Notes: a model not told the origin generated them from the sequence alone. A DNA stretch of 64,000 nucleotides from Candidatus Paracaedibacteraceae bacterium (GCA_030694965.1 JAUYTZ010000025.1:62001-126000), one strand, 5' to 3'. Counted from the stretch's first letter, positions 36,419 through 46,076 are shown. A program made the numbers and translations.

Positions 36419-38185
36419 CTAACTAATACTTTTAAATTTGAAAAAAACATTCAAGCTTTTCCTGCTTGCAAAAAAAAGAAGCCCAGAGATCATTAAAATA
36501 CAACCACAAACAATCCACAAAAGACCCATTTTTTCATGAAAAACGATCGCTATTTGGGTGTCTGATAAACGTTCAATTGTTGATATCAAAAGAATTCGAT
36601 TATTAAGCAAACCGAAATCAGCCTTTGCACGTTGCAATTTTGATGAATGAAAAAATTGCTTTCCTGGTGTTAAATATAATGTTTTTAAAACACTGTCGTC
36701 AAAAGCCAACAAATCAACGCGAATACGTGCCACTTGATCTGTTTTAAAGGGTTCTTTAAAATGACGAATACCTTCATAGGCTAGTGCATAGGAACCATGC
36801 TTTAGCGCATCATTCTTTAGCGAAGCATGCGCTAACGTTAAGGTCTGTTCTGATGGACTATCGCTATAACTTGCAAATCCAATTAGGCAAAGCCCAACAC
36901 CAATATGCGCCAATGCCATGTGTGTTTTTCGAAATAACAATGGCAACATCGCCCCCGCACATATTGAGCCCACGGACCCAAGCAAAAGATAAGCTGGCGC
37001 AAGATACGTGTAAAAAGATAAATAAGCAACAAGCGCTAAAAGTGCCGTATTTAAGGGCGCCCACAAACCAAATCGATTAGGTGTAATCGCCATCAACAAA
37101 GCAATCAAACACCAAACAGGCAGCAATACTACATTAAAAAATGACGGCGCCAAACTAAACTTAAAAATCACCGGCAAAAACAAAGCTAGCAACAGCAATA
37201 CCAACGTTAATGCAAGACACACGAGCCCCACCGTCATAAAAGTAATTTTAATCGATGAAAAAATCCCCTTAGATAGCATCACAATAAGAGGTACTAGTGC
37301 AAAAAAAGCAAAAGCACCAAGCAACCAAAACGCCATCACATCATTTGCAAAGCTATGCACAGAAATAAGAATTCCTGATCGAACCGCCCAAAGACTAATC
37401 ATGACACATCCAAATGGCAATCCCGCAATCCAAGGATTTTTTTGAATCATTTGTGGTTTATTGTGAAACACAATCAGTGCTGCTACCCATGGCAATAACG
37501 ATGCTGTTTCAACAGGATCCCAAAACCAAAAGCCGCCCCAGCCAAGCTGCGTGAAGGCCCACAAACTACCAAGTGCAATAGCAAACGTCAACACGCCAAA
37601 AGCAATTTTCACTTGATATTGAATCAACCGAACCAAAACAAGGTCATCATTTCGATGCAACCAAAGCCCTATCACATAAGGCGTAAATAGCATTGTCGCC
37701 CCCATATACAAAAGGGGAGGGTGCCACACCATGTTCATATCATACAAAAGCGGGTTTAGCCCATTGCTTTCGGTCATTAATTGCGTAAAGGGGGTCGTTG
37801 CAAATGGATTGGCTTCAACCAACATATAAAAAGTAAAACAGCAGTTTAAAAGCCCAAGAGCATTTGCCCTAAAACGTGAAAGGTCAGTTGGCAATCGCCA
37901 TATGTGCGTCGTCACATTCAATATACACAACCATATAAACAAAGATGTCTCGTGATGACTCCAAAGACTTGCAACACGGTAATGAAAGGCTTGATCCACG
38001 TGATTGTTCAGCATCACATGCACGTAACGAACATCAACACATACATGCGCATAAAACGCGTACACAAATAAGGAAAATAGTAACGCATTGCTTATTCGAT
38101 GATAACGAAAACGTACGCACTTAACCCCCTCAACCAGCATAAACAGCGCTAACAACGCCTGGGGGACAAAGGGGTGAGTCAACAT
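36419..38185 (-). CDS. ccmF: CcmF-like cytochrome c heme lyase subunit
   Basis: 588 residues from ATG 38185; a TTG at 38215 is in frame but would overlap the previous gene. Polytopic (about 14-15 segments). The conserved WWD heme-handling motif is LGWGGFWFWDPVETASLLPW, and NGLNPLLYDMNMVWHPPLLY is also a CcmF signature with a heme-ligand His. CcmF with CcmH attaches heme to apocytochrome c. No ccmE, ccmG or ccmH is adjacent, so the system is dispersed. It lies seven bases after a methyltransferase gene on the same strand. Confidence 0.9.
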   Translation of the reverse strand: MLTHPFVPQALLALFMLVEGVKCVRFRYHRISNALLFSLFVYAFYAHVCVDVRYVHVMLNNHVDQAFHYRVASLWSHHETSLFIWLCILNVTTHIWRLPTDLSRFRANALGLLNCCFTFYMLVEANPFATTPFTQLMTESNGLNPLLYDMNMVWHPPLLYMGATMLFTPYVIGLWLHRNDDLVLVRLIQYQVKIAFGVLTFAIALGSLWAFTQLGWGGFWFWDPVETASLLPWVAALIVFHNKPQMIQKNPWIAGLPFGCVMISLWAVRSGILISVHSFANDVMAFWLLGAFAFFALVPLIVMLSKGIFSSIKITFMTVGLVCLALTLVLLLLALFLPVIFKFSLAPSFFNVVLLPVWCLIALLMAITPNRFGLWAPLNTALLALVAYLSFYTYLAPAYLLLGSVGSICAGAMLPLLFRKTHMALAHIGVGLCLIGFASYSDSPSEQTLTLAHASLKNDALKHGSYALAYEGIRHFKEPFKTDQVARIRVDLLAFDDSVLKTLYLTPGKQFFHSSKLQRAKADFGLLNNRILLISTIERLSDTQIAIVFHEKMGLLWIVCGCILMISGLLFFASRKSLNVFFKFKSIS

Positions 38186-38192
38186 ACCTATA

Positions 38193-38969
38193 CTAATTTG
38201 GCGCCCTATAGGCAACTAGGCTTGTTCCAGCAATATGCACAAGCTTTAAGGTTTTACTAAGACTATTTAATACATTATATACGCCGCGTGCACGGTTTGG
38301 CCCGCGGTAATCGTGCCAAAAAATAATGCCGCCCGGCTTAATCATTTCAAGTGCTTTTTTACTATCATTTTCAACATATGATTCAGCCCGTGATCCATCG
38401 ATAAAGATCATATCTATTTTTTTTAAATAAGGCGTTGTATCAAATTTTTTACTATCACCAAAAAGCTGTTCAACTTTGTGGGCAACAACTTCATTAGAGT
38501 AATAGAATTTATTAAATATAGATTCTTGAAGGGCTGCTTTTGTGTCGTCTTCATGGTCAGCTTTTGATTTTGTGTACGAATCGATTTCTTCAGGTGAAAG
38601 TGTTAACGTTATAACCTTACCCGATTCTGGCGTATTTTTAGCCAATAAGTATGTTGTTTTGCCAGTGAATGTCCCAAATTCAAATACCTTTTGTGCTGAC
38701 TTAGCAAAGGCACACAAAATCCACGTTTCAAAATCGCTTGTGCTGCTGTGCGCACCAAAACTGCCTATAAATGAAATTTCAGTTTCTTTTGATGGACCTT
38801 GGGATTCGGGTTTAAACCGAACATCAAATTCGTCAATCTTAACTTTTTGAATCACCCAACTTGAAAGTAAATTTTCTTGGCGAAAAAGTTGTTTATAGCG
38901 ATTGAGCGTAAGCAATAATCCTACAACCATGAACACTAAAATAGCTATGATTGCATTTTTACAAGACAT
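38193..38969 (-). CDS. Membrane-anchored class I SAM-dependent methyltransferase
   Basis: 258 residues. One N-terminal membrane segment (NAIIAILVFMVVGLLLTL) is followed by a Rossmann-like domain: motif I FEFGTFTGKTTYLLAKN near residue 94, IDMIFIDGSRAESYVENDS (post-motif acidic), and PGGIIFWHDYRGPNRARGVY. This matches the Methyltransf_24 / cephalosporin-hydroxylase-like group. Substrate unknown. The stop is seven bases before the ccmF start, so a shared transcript is likely, but a functional link is not evident. Confidence 0.75.
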   Translation of the reverse strand: MSCKNAIIAILVFMVVGLLLTLNRYKQLFRQENLLSSWVIQKVKIDEFDVRFKPESQGPSKETEISFIGSFGAHSSTSDFETWILCAFAKSAQKVFEFGTFTGKTTYLLAKNTPESGKVITLTLSPEEIDSYTKSKADHEDDTKAALQESIFNKFYYSNEVVAHKVEQLFGDSKKFDTTPYLKKIDMIFIDGSRAESYVENDSKKALEMIKPGGIIFWHDYRGPNRARGVYNVLNSLSKTLKLVHIAGTSLVAYRAPN

Positions 38970-39333
38970 AAGGAAAATTCCACGATACTAACTTACAAAA
39001 GATTAAAATAAAGCAATCGCACCCTGTTTAAAAGCGAAAACGTTACAAATAATAGAAATCAAATACATTTTTACACAAGTGTGTCCAAAAACTATTTTAC
39101 CATGAAATTCAATACGTTTAGTTAGTTATTTCCAGGGTAAAAGATACATTTATAGTTTTTCTTTCATGAAATTCGATACGTGTGATTAGTGATTTTCATG
39201 GTAAAATTATTACATCAATAAACAATAAATTAATCGAACGTCATTTCCGTCCCCATCTTTTAACAATTTTTTTTGCATTTTATCAACTTAAGCTTGACGA
39301 ACTAGCTATTTTTGCTTTAAATAGTGTAGTGCT
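38970..39333. other. Intergenic region with an inverted and a direct repeat
   Basis: 364 bp before tRNA-Ser. It contains the repeat structure at 39095-39206, described separately. The frame through 39182-39436 overlaps the tRNA and is not a gene. Confidence 0.5.
39095..39206. repeat. Short element with 13-bp perfect inverted ends
   Basis: TTTTACCATGAAA (39095-39107) and TTTCATGGTAAAA (39194-39206) are exact inverted copies. Inside, CATGAAATTC(A/G)ATACGT occurs twice as a direct repeat, 64 bp apart (39101 and 39165). The combination suggests a partly duplicated miniature element. Confidence 0.55.
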
Positions 39334-39425
39334 GGAGAGATGGCCGAGTGGCTTAAGGCAACGGTTTGCTAAACCGTCATACGGGTTATTCTGTATCGGG
39401 GGTTCGAATCCCCCTCTCTCCGCCA
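39334..39425 (+). tRNA. tRNA-Ser (GCT anticodon)
   Basis: 92 nt with encoded CCA. The acceptor GGAGAGA pairs perfectly with TCTCTCC. The anticodon stem ACGGT/ACCGT encloses TTGCTAA (anticodon GCT). A long variable arm is present, and the T-arm has GTTCGAATC. Confidence 0.96.
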
Positions 39426-39672
39426 TTTTTCATTGATTTAAAACAACTTTTAATTACAAAATGTCTGCTTTTAGCTTAGCAATAATAATTAAAGGTCCTT
39501 TGTAACCACTTTCAAAAAGCTCATCTGTCAATATAAAATATTTTGTGTGTTTATTTTTATGATCACAATAACTCATATGCACAGCTTCAAGTTCTTGAAA
39601 TATAATACGTGCACCATATGGGTTCAAAAAATGAATGACATCATTACAAAGTGTTATTACAAACTATCCCAC

Positions 39673-39861
39673 CATGCTACCCACTCACTTTTTACCCTCA
39701 TCGGGACTGTGACCCCGGGATCTCTACTCTTTGAAAAAGCATATAGGCGATTATTATTGTTTTGAAAACAATAAAATTTGCACTTGAACTGATAAAGATC
39801 ACCAGGTCAAACCCGATGATGACAGAAAAAAGACTGTTGAATAAAAGTGAAGGGTGGCAGG
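39673..39861. repeat. MITE-like element, copy 2
   Basis: About 189 bp. The ends CATGCTACCCACTCACTTTTT and AAAAGTGAAGGGTGGCAGG are imperfect inverted copies matching copy 1 (6965-7122). Shared interior blocks are GGATCTCTACTCTTTGAAAAA and ACTGATAAAGATCACC. A roughly 30-bp insertion (AT-rich, about 39741-39777) distinguishes it. It fills much of the 468-bp gap between tRNA-Ser and the convergent transporter gene. Confidence 0.65.
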
Positions 39862-39893
39862 ATTTAGTTTTTAAATTAAAAAAGCCAAGGATA

Positions 39894-41174
39894 CTAAACC
39901 AACAAAGCACCCAAAAGTGCAGCCGCTAAACACGTTCCAAGGGCCCCAATCAACAATGATTTAAAGCCAAATGCAACCAAGTTTGAACGTTGCTCAGGGC
40001 ACATTGCAGCGATACCCGCAACAGCAACGCCAATTGAACCAAAGTTAGCAAAGCTTGCTAATGACGACGTTAAGATAATTTGTGTCTTAAGCGATAGCGT
40101 CTTACCAACCGTTGTAAAATCGATAAAGGCAAACACTTCATTAAGAACCATTTTTGTGCCTAAAAGCTTTGCTGCCTCAAAACTTTCTGTTGCAGGAATT
40201 CCCATAAAAAGGGCTACTGGCGAGAAAATATACCCAAAAATATACTGCAACGTCAATGGCTGGCTCCTTGGCACAAGACCAAGCACTTGGTTACACAAAG
40301 AAATCAATGCCGCCATAACAATTAACATTGCTAAAATATTAACAAAAATTGAAAGACCTTCACGTGTACCGCGGCTAATCGCATCAAGTGATCCTGTGAA
40401 ATTATACATTGAATCAAGCGAACCATTTGTAAGGTGTTGGTCAGGTTCCAAAATTTTGCAAAGCCCAATCACAATTGGAATTGTAATTACATTGGTCATC
40501 AAAAATATAGGCATCGCATGAGGGATCAAGTCTTTAATCAAATGGGCATAAATAGGCATAACACTCATCGCTGAAGTCGCTAAACCAAGAGTAATCAATG
40601 TTAAGATTTCAGACCTTGAAAAATACTTTAGATATGGCTTTACAAAAAGTGCTGTTTCCATTGGACCAAAGAAAATTTTAGTAACCGAAATAATCCCCAT
40701 TGCCCCGCCGACATTTAATACGCGTTCAAACAAAGGTGATAAAAGACGAATGAAAAGGCCAATCACTCCCCAATAAAACAACAACATTGATATAACACTA
40801 ACAACAATAACCATTGGTAAAGACTGGAATGCAAAAATATGCGTAAAAGCTTTTCGGTCATCAGGTATATGAAATGGCGTATCAGCGCCGCCTAAATAGC
40901 CAAATACGAATTTCGTTCCTGAAAAGGTAGCCGTTTGCAATGCATTAATTGCATAACCTAAACGTTCAAAAGCAGCCTCAAGAAAAGGTAGTTTAGTAAT
41001 TACAATGCTAACAACGATAGACACAAAAAAACATTTACCAACCTGACGCCAAGGAACCTGCTTACGATTAGACGAAAGAAAATAACATAACAACAAAACA
41101 AGACCAAGACCAAGGGTAGGCAAAACAAGCACAGACATACGTTCTAACATAAACTTTTTATAAAAATTAAACAT
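39894..41174 (-). CDS. nupC: Concentrative nucleoside transporter (NupC/CNT family)
   Basis: 426 residues, about ten membrane segments. CNT signatures include VFGYLGGADTPFHI, FAFQSLPMVIVVSVISMLLFYWG, GPMETALFVKPYLKYFSRSEI and the late GIPATESFEAAKLLGTKMVLNEVFAFIDF. Imports nucleosides with H+ or Na+. In a host-associated bacterium this suggests scavenging from the host, but NupC also occurs in free-living species. Alternative start at MLERMSVLVL, eight codons in. Confidence 0.92.
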   Translation of the reverse strand: MFNFYKKFMLERMSVLVLPTLGLGLVLLLCYFLSSNRKQVPWRQVGKCFFVSIVVSIVITKLPFLEAAFERLGYAINALQTATFSGTKFVFGYLGGADTPFHIPDDRKAFTHIFAFQSLPMVIVVSVISMLLFYWGVIGLFIRLLSPLFERVLNVGGAMGIISVTKIFFGPMETALFVKPYLKYFSRSEILTLITLGLATSAMSVMPIYAHLIKDLIPHAMPIFLMTNVITIPIVIGLCKILEPDQHLTNGSLDSMYNFTGSLDAISRGTREGLSIFVNILAMLIVMAALISLCNQVLGLVPRSQPLTLQYIFGYIFSPVALFMGIPATESFEAAKLLGTKMVLNEVFAFIDFTTVGKTLSLKTQIILTSSLASFANFGSIGVAVAGIAAMCPEQRSNLVAFGFKSLLIGALGTCLAAALLGALLV

Positions 41175-41216
41175 TTTTATTAGTATGATATATGTTACTC
41201 TCCTTTGTAAATATCA

Positions 41217-42038
41217 TTACTTTAACATTTTCTTAATAGATTGAATTTCAGCCATCAAAACATCAATTTTTTCTTCTAATGCAATCTCAATTTTATTTTC
41301 GTTTAACTCTGTTTTTTTTATTAAATTATTTATAGTTTTCTTATTTTCTTTACGTGACTCTGCCTGCATTGAATTAATAATTAAGCCAAAAAATAAATTT
41401 AAAAGCGTAAATTTCATGATTACTGTGTACGCAATAAAAAATAAATTGGAATATGGTAATTTATTCATCAACGGTCTAACGATCTCAGACCAATTATCAT
41501 TTATCATCAATTGAAACATCGTCAACATTGTATTATCGATGGTGTTAAAATATTTAGGATTCACATCTTTGAACAAATTAAATGATATAATTGAAAAAAT
41601 AAGAAAGAATAATGTTAAAAGAGAAGAAATACTAATCATACCAGGAATTGCACGATCAATAGATGTAATTAAAAAGCGCATTTTTGGAAAAAACTTAATC
41701 AAACGTACAAGCCGTAAGATACGAAGCGCCCTAAATGCCGTAAAATACCCTGTAGCTGGGATTACGGAAATTAAAATAACAACCATATCTAAAAGGTTCC
41801 AAACACTTTTGAAAAACCTTAGACGCAAGGCAATACACCTTATGGAAATTTCACTTATAAAAAATACCATAAAAGCATGATCAATATGCTCTATCAGCCA
41901 TCCATAATGTGTTTCAATATAGGTAGAGGTTGCTAAAAAAAGTATGATACCATTTAATATAATAAGACAGGCTATTATTTCATGCGCCAAACGACCGTCA
42001 ATAAAATGTTCGAGTTGGCTCTTTTTTATGGTCATCAC
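41217..42038 (-). CDS. Voltage-gated cation channel (NaChBac-like, one-domain)
   Basis: 273 residues with six transmembrane helices. The S4 sensor has five regularly spaced basic residues (R103, R106, R109, R112, K115, every third position in RALRILRLVRLIKFF). The pore helix reads TMFQLMINDNWSEIV. Bacterial Nav channels have T-L-E-S-W in the filter; here the aligned positions are I179-N180-D181-N182-W183, with Glu following at 185. The replacement of Glu by Asp resembles calcium-selective engineered variants. After S6 comes a coiled coil (about residues 226-273) that tetramerises such channels. Ion preference is not known. Confidence 0.85.
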   Translation of the reverse strand: MMTIKKSQLEHFIDGRLAHEIIACLIILNGIILFLATSTYIETHYGWLIEHIDHAFMVFFISEISIRCIALRLRFFKSVWNLLDMVVILISVIPATGYFTAFRALRILRLVRLIKFFPKMRFLITSIDRAIPGMISISSLLTLFFLIFSIISFNLFKDVNPKYFNTIDNTMLTMFQLMINDNWSEIVRPLMNKLPYSNLFFIAYTVIMKFTLLNLFFGLIINSMQAESRKENKKTINNLIKKTELNENKIEIALEEKIDVLMAEIQSIKKMLK

Positions 42039-42081
42039 ACACTATACACTACATATTAATTAATCCGATTCTAGGGGTGTT

Positions 42082-42306
42082 ATGCTAAAAAAATCAATAC
42101 GTTTGTCTGGACACAACACCAGTATCGCCTTGGAAAAAGAATTCTGGGAGTCTTTAGAAACCATTGCCGAGATGCAAAAAATGACACTTATCAATTTTAT
42201 TGCTTATCAAGATTGCCACCGAAAAGATACAAATTTAGCCAGTCATTTACGTGTATATGTCTTAAATTATTATAGGAATATAAACCCGCATGAAATAAAA
42301 CAATAA
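42082..42306 (+). CDS. Ribbon-helix-helix (RHH_4) DNA-binding protein
   Basis: 74 residues. The pattern SIRLSGHNTSIALEKEFWES, followed by LETIAEMQKMTLINFIAY and NLASHLRVYVL, matches the RHH_4 family common in alphaproteobacteria. An N-terminal strand and two helices dimerise to bind DNA. It lies head-to-head with the channel gene 44 bases away, so it may regulate itself or its neighbour. Target unknown. Confidence 0.85.
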   Translation: MLKKSIRLSGHNTSIALEKEFWESLETIAEMQKMTLINFIAYQDCHRKDTNLASHLRVYVLNYYRNINPHEIKQ

Positions 42307-42394
42307 CAATCGAAAAATAGTATCAATTCATTTTTCAGCCTTGATCAGTCATGGCATATATCACCCAGCCTACCTTAAATGGACGCAGTAATTA

Positions 42395-43141
42395 CTAATC
42401 CGAAACGTCTTTTACACAACGTGACACGCGTGCAGTTCGTAAAGCAACCTGAAAACGACGGCTGTATTTTGCTGTTGGAATACCGCAATAGACTGTCTTG
42501 ACAGCCTCAATCGCAATAAGACCACTGAATTTTGGAATCATAAATTCGCCCATTTTTTCAAACAAAGATTGCATGCTGACTGCAAAATTTGAATCTATGG
42601 GAGGTGTATAAAGTGTTCGCATAAATTGCGTTGGCGTAAGGGAAGCCCCTCGAAGCAAGCGTGACAACTGCGTCATTGTGTAAGGCAATCCTCGCCCCAA
42701 AGGTGTTGCATCACGTCTTGCCCAAAGCCCTCGGCGATTTGGTGTAATGATTAGCAAACGCCCCTCAGGCACAAGAACACGTCGGCATTCTTCCAGCAAA
42801 TCTGTTGGATTATGTGAAATCTCAAGCCCATGAATCACAAGCAGGCGATCTACACTTTGATCAGGCAAAGGAAATAAATCTTCTTCAATAAGTGCTGTTC
42901 GCGGGCAATTCTTTGGCCAGCCAATCACACCAATAGATGCCGGCATAAATGCAAGGTGGTGACTACTTTCAGATAAATAAGGCAGAGGGTAGCCATAGGT
43001 TAACGTGATGTCTTTATGCTTTTGATTAAGTGATGGCACATCAAAGTTGGGCCACATTTTATGAATAAGCGCACATACATCAGATCTTACAACAGCTCCA
43101 AGCGGCGTTGCGTAAAAGTCACGAAAATCGACCACATCCAT
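42395..43141 (-). CDS. SAM-dependent methyltransferase (Methyltransf_11 type)
   Basis: 248 residues. The characteristic alphaproteobacterial start is MDVVDFRDFYATPLGAVVRS. The core reads PLPDQSVDRLLVIHGLEI, LEECRRVLVPEGRLLIITPN and RRGLWARRDATPLGRGLPYT, a recognisable COG0500 subfamily. The glycine-rich motif I is weak (MPASIGVIGWP). Substrate not known. It is often near gloB in relatives; no such gene is here. Confidence 0.85.
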   Translation of the reverse strand: MDVVDFRDFYATPLGAVVRSDVCALIHKMWPNFDVPSLNQKHKDITLTYGYPLPYLSESSHHLAFMPASIGVIGWPKNCPRTALIEEDLFPLPDQSVDRLLVIHGLEISHNPTDLLEECRRVLVPEGRLLIITPNRRGLWARRDATPLGRGLPYTMTQLSRLLRGASLTPTQFMRTLYTPPIDSNFAVSMQSLFEKMGEFMIPKFSGLIAIEAVKTVYCGIPTAKYSRRFQVALRTARVSRCVKDVSD

Positions 43142-43347
43142 GACTGGTTACCTTATTTGGTGTTTTATAAAGCATAAGATATTACCATCCAAAACGCGAG
43201 AAATTATCATAATTTATTTGATTTGAAGCGATTTTTATCGTCAATCTTTTTTGATTTTAATAAAATAGAAATGTTTTTATTTTTCCAATTCAATCTATAT
43301 TTTTGAATTAGTAAATTTAAAATACATGAAGTGTGCAAGTTTTTATG

Positions 43348-44676
43348 TTATCCAGGAAAGCCTGCGTCTCTTGCTCCTGCCAATATTTCAGCATCGTTTG
43401 TTTTGCTGCGTATGTATATTTTCATTTGAGGAAGCGCCACTGTTATCCAATATTCCCGTGCACGCTCTACGCGTGCTGCAGAATTTTCTGTTTCTTGCTG
43501 AGTTTGAACTGGTGGTATCTGGCATTGGTGTTGAGACTGATCCGAAATTCCTCGGGGCTGTTGCGGCGCTGTTCTTTGTATTTGATCTGCCTGTCGGCAT
43601 CTTTCTTCGATTTCTTCTTGTTCAGCTCTTCTGCATTCTGCAACTTCATTTGTTGTATAGGTAAGCATAACTGGAAAGTTAAAGTAGACTGGTGATCCTG
43701 CGCGATTAACAGTTAATCGTCTTGGGCATTCTCCTGCCGCCTCATATCCTACCCAAACACGCCAGTTCCCATTCTCTTGCTGACCATGATAAACATTAGT
43801 CGCTCCCTGCCACCACGGATTAATCCTTGTGCTTGGCATGCTGCTCCAGTGAAGATGAACTTCATTGCTGGGACGATAAATCATAATAGATTCAAGATTT
43901 TCAATGTGCCATGCTCGATTATCAATCACAATGTCTTCTGTATATTCAATAAATATCCGATTTATTAAATCTGTTAAATTAAGAGATGGTCCTATACGGA
44001 TTTGTTGTAATTCCGGCGGCTCTGCTATCCGTAAAGATTGATTTTCTGGTGCTCTTTGATAATCGCTATGGATTCTAGTAATCTCCCTAAGCTTATCTTC
44101 CAATACATCAGCAACAAAACGCACAGAAGCAGAAATGTCAGAAGCTTGCAAACATCGCATGATTCGAAAACCATGAACTCCTACTACAAAAAACGAACTA
44201 TACAATGTGAGAAAAGAATTATTGGGAGAAAGAAGGAAAGGAAGCAATCCATTATCAAGGTCAATATATGCTCTATCCAAAAGTATCCCAACGAATTGTT
44301 GCAAGCGATTGTTAATATCAACAAAGCCACCTAAATTAGCATAACGACTTTCTATATAAGCTCTGCTAGAACCTCTTCCAGGACGTGGGTTTAGAGCCAC
44401 ATTATCTGCAGCATGTAAGATACGTTGCCTTATTTCAGCTGAATCTATTGCAGCTAAATCTATTGCACTTGTGTAAGGCTCAATCCTAGCTACAAGATTT
44501 AAAAGGTTATCTGTCCACCTTTCTATCCTGTCATCAATGGCATGTGGATTATTATTTCTTCGTATAGCTCTTGCATGATCAAGAAGTCTGTTTAATCTAA
44601 CATCGATGTCATCACTTGTAAAACAACATGTCAGTGTGATGTATCCAAAAAATAAAAATGCTAATATTTTAATCAT
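43348..44676 (-). CDS. Secreted variable-middle protein, paralogue A
   Basis: 442 residues with signal peptide MIKILAFLFFGYITLTCCFT. The N-terminal 160 residues and the last 43 closely match the protein at 44893-45975: AYIESRYANLGGFVDINNRLQ near residue 105, and VERAREYWITVALPQMKIYI, continuing to AEILAGARDAGFPG, at the end. Between these the middle (about 165-395) is unrelated to paralogue B (strand-rich, with VHLHWSSMPSTRINPWWQGA). The last part before the conserved end is Gln/Glu-rich. No known family. I infer constant secretion or folding ends with a diversified core. Confidence 0.75.
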   Translation of the reverse strand: MIKILAFLFFGYITLTCCFTSDDIDVRLNRLLDHARAIRRNNNPHAIDDRIERWTDNLLNLVARIEPYTSAIDLAAIDSAEIRQRILHAADNVALNPRPGRGSSRAYIESRYANLGGFVDINNRLQQFVGILLDRAYIDLDNGLLPFLLSPNNSFLTLYSSFFVVGVHGFRIMRCLQASDISASVRFVADVLEDKLREITRIHSDYQRAPENQSLRIAEPPELQQIRIGPSLNLTDLINRIFIEYTEDIVIDNRAWHIENLESIMIYRPSNEVHLHWSSMPSTRINPWWQGATNVYHGQQENGNWRVWVGYEAAGECPRRLTVNRAGSPVYFNFPVMLTYTTNEVAECRRAEQEEIEERCRQADQIQRTAPQQPRGISDQSQHQCQIPPVQTQQETENSAARVERAREYWITVALPQMKIYIRSKTNDAEILAGARDAGFPG

Positions 44677-44892
44677 AATTTATATTTTTTTTAAATAGAA
44701 TAAACTATAACAACTATAAAAAAATATTGCTTTATTTCAAGTTGAAAAATTAAAAATATGCTTACATAGGCGCAGGATAGCAACTGCATTAAAAAGATAC
44801 CCAAAGCCTTCAAAAAGTATTAATAACCGCAATCAAAAAAACAACTTTCATTTAAGAAAGCCGCTTTAAATTAATTAAATTCAATATTTATG

Positions 44893-45975
44893 TTACCCAG
44901 AAAAACCTGCTCTTCTTGCTCCTGCTAATATTTCAGCATTGTTTGTGTTGTTGCGTATGCGTATTTGCATTTGAGGAAGCGCCTTTGTTACCCAATATTC
45001 GCGCGCGCGCTCTACGAGCACTGCGTTAGTTTCTACCGATTCAGGTGCTGCAGGTTCTTGTGCCTGGTATTGAACTTGAGCTGCTGACTGAGTTTGAGCT
45101 TGAACTGCTGATGCCTGCTGTTGGGGAATAACATCATTATCCATCGCATTAACTGCTGCTGGTAAAATTTCCGTATAAGCCTCTAACCCAGAAAGCACAT
45201 AGCCTTCGCCAAATGCATATAATTGATCCCTATCCATGCCTAATACATTAACTAACGTGTCAATTACATTACCCAAGTTTATGTTGCTATACTGGGCATC
45301 TTGTTGGGCTTGAAAAATATCAAAATGCTCAAATGCGCTTTCCAAATCCTCTACAGAAGCATTACTGAATTGATCAGATTCCTCATGGACAGGCCTACTA
45401 ACAAAAGGCTCAATCCCTTCAGCAACAGCAGGCACACCTGGCACATGAGGGATATGTACAAAGGAAGGTTCCTGACCTAAAAGTACTTTCAAAAAATGCA
45501 CGCCGAATGTGAAAAACACATTATACATTGCTGATGGGGAATCATTAAGAGGAATAAGGTTATCTGCCAACGATTTATAGTTAATGATTCCTTTACTTAC
45601 AAGCATCCCAACGACTCTTTGCAAGCGATTGTTAATATCAACAAAGGCACCTAAGGCGCCATAACGACTTTCTATATAGGCTCGTTCTGTTCTTCCATGG
45701 GCATTTGGATTCACATCATCTGCAGCAGCTAAGATGCGCTCTCTTACTGTATTAGGATCTTGCGATGCAACGTCAGGGTAAAGCTGCTTAGCCAAGTTAT
45801 AAAGTCTCTGCGACCACTCGTCCATCGCTCCATCAAACTGATGCGGCTCTGTAGATGGTGTAATCTGAGCAGCATATCCAACAAGAATGTGCATTTCATT
45901 CTCAATATCAGTATTTGCAAAACAACATGTCAGTGCAATGCATCCGCTGAATAACACGTTCAAAAGTTTACTCAT
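44893..45975 (-). CDS. Secreted variable-middle protein, paralogue B
   Basis: 360 residues, signal peptide MSKLLNVLFSGCIALTCCFA. The N-terminal block (IENEMHILVGYAAQIT ... AYIESRYGALGAFVDINNRLQ) and the C-terminal block (VERAREYWVTKALPQMQIRI, continuing to AEILAGARRAGFSG) match paralogue A. The middle (about 165-315) is acidic and helical with Gln/Ala-rich sequence (AQTQSAAQVQYQAQEPAAPE) and does not align. Both genes lie on the same strand, 216 bases apart, consistent with tandem duplication followed by divergence or recombination of the middle. Confidence 0.75.
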   Translation of the reverse strand: MSKLLNVLFSGCIALTCCFANTDIENEMHILVGYAAQITPSTEPHQFDGAMDEWSQRLYNLAKQLYPDVASQDPNTVRERILAAADDVNPNAHGRTERAYIESRYGALGAFVDINNRLQRVVGMLVSKGIINYKSLADNLIPLNDSPSAMYNVFFTFGVHFLKVLLGQEPSFVHIPHVPGVPAVAEGIEPFVSRPVHEESDQFSNASVEDLESAFEHFDIFQAQQDAQYSNINLGNVIDTLVNVLGMDRDQLYAFGEGYVLSGLEAYTEILPAAVNAMDNDVIPQQQASAVQAQTQSAAQVQYQAQEPAAPESVETNAVLVERAREYWVTKALPQMQIRIRNNTNNAEILAGARRAGFSG

Positions 45976-46076
45976 CTCTTATTTTTCCTTTTTTATTTTT
46001 TAATTAAATACATGTATATTATACATATACAATTTATCACTTTATTTCAAGTTGAATACTAACAAAATATGCTTAC

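Noticed and set aside
39182..39436. 84-codon frame across tRNA-Ser
   Set aside because: It translates the tRNA sequence (ERWPSGLRQRFAKPSYGLFCIGGSNPPLS is the usual tRNA-Ser artefact).
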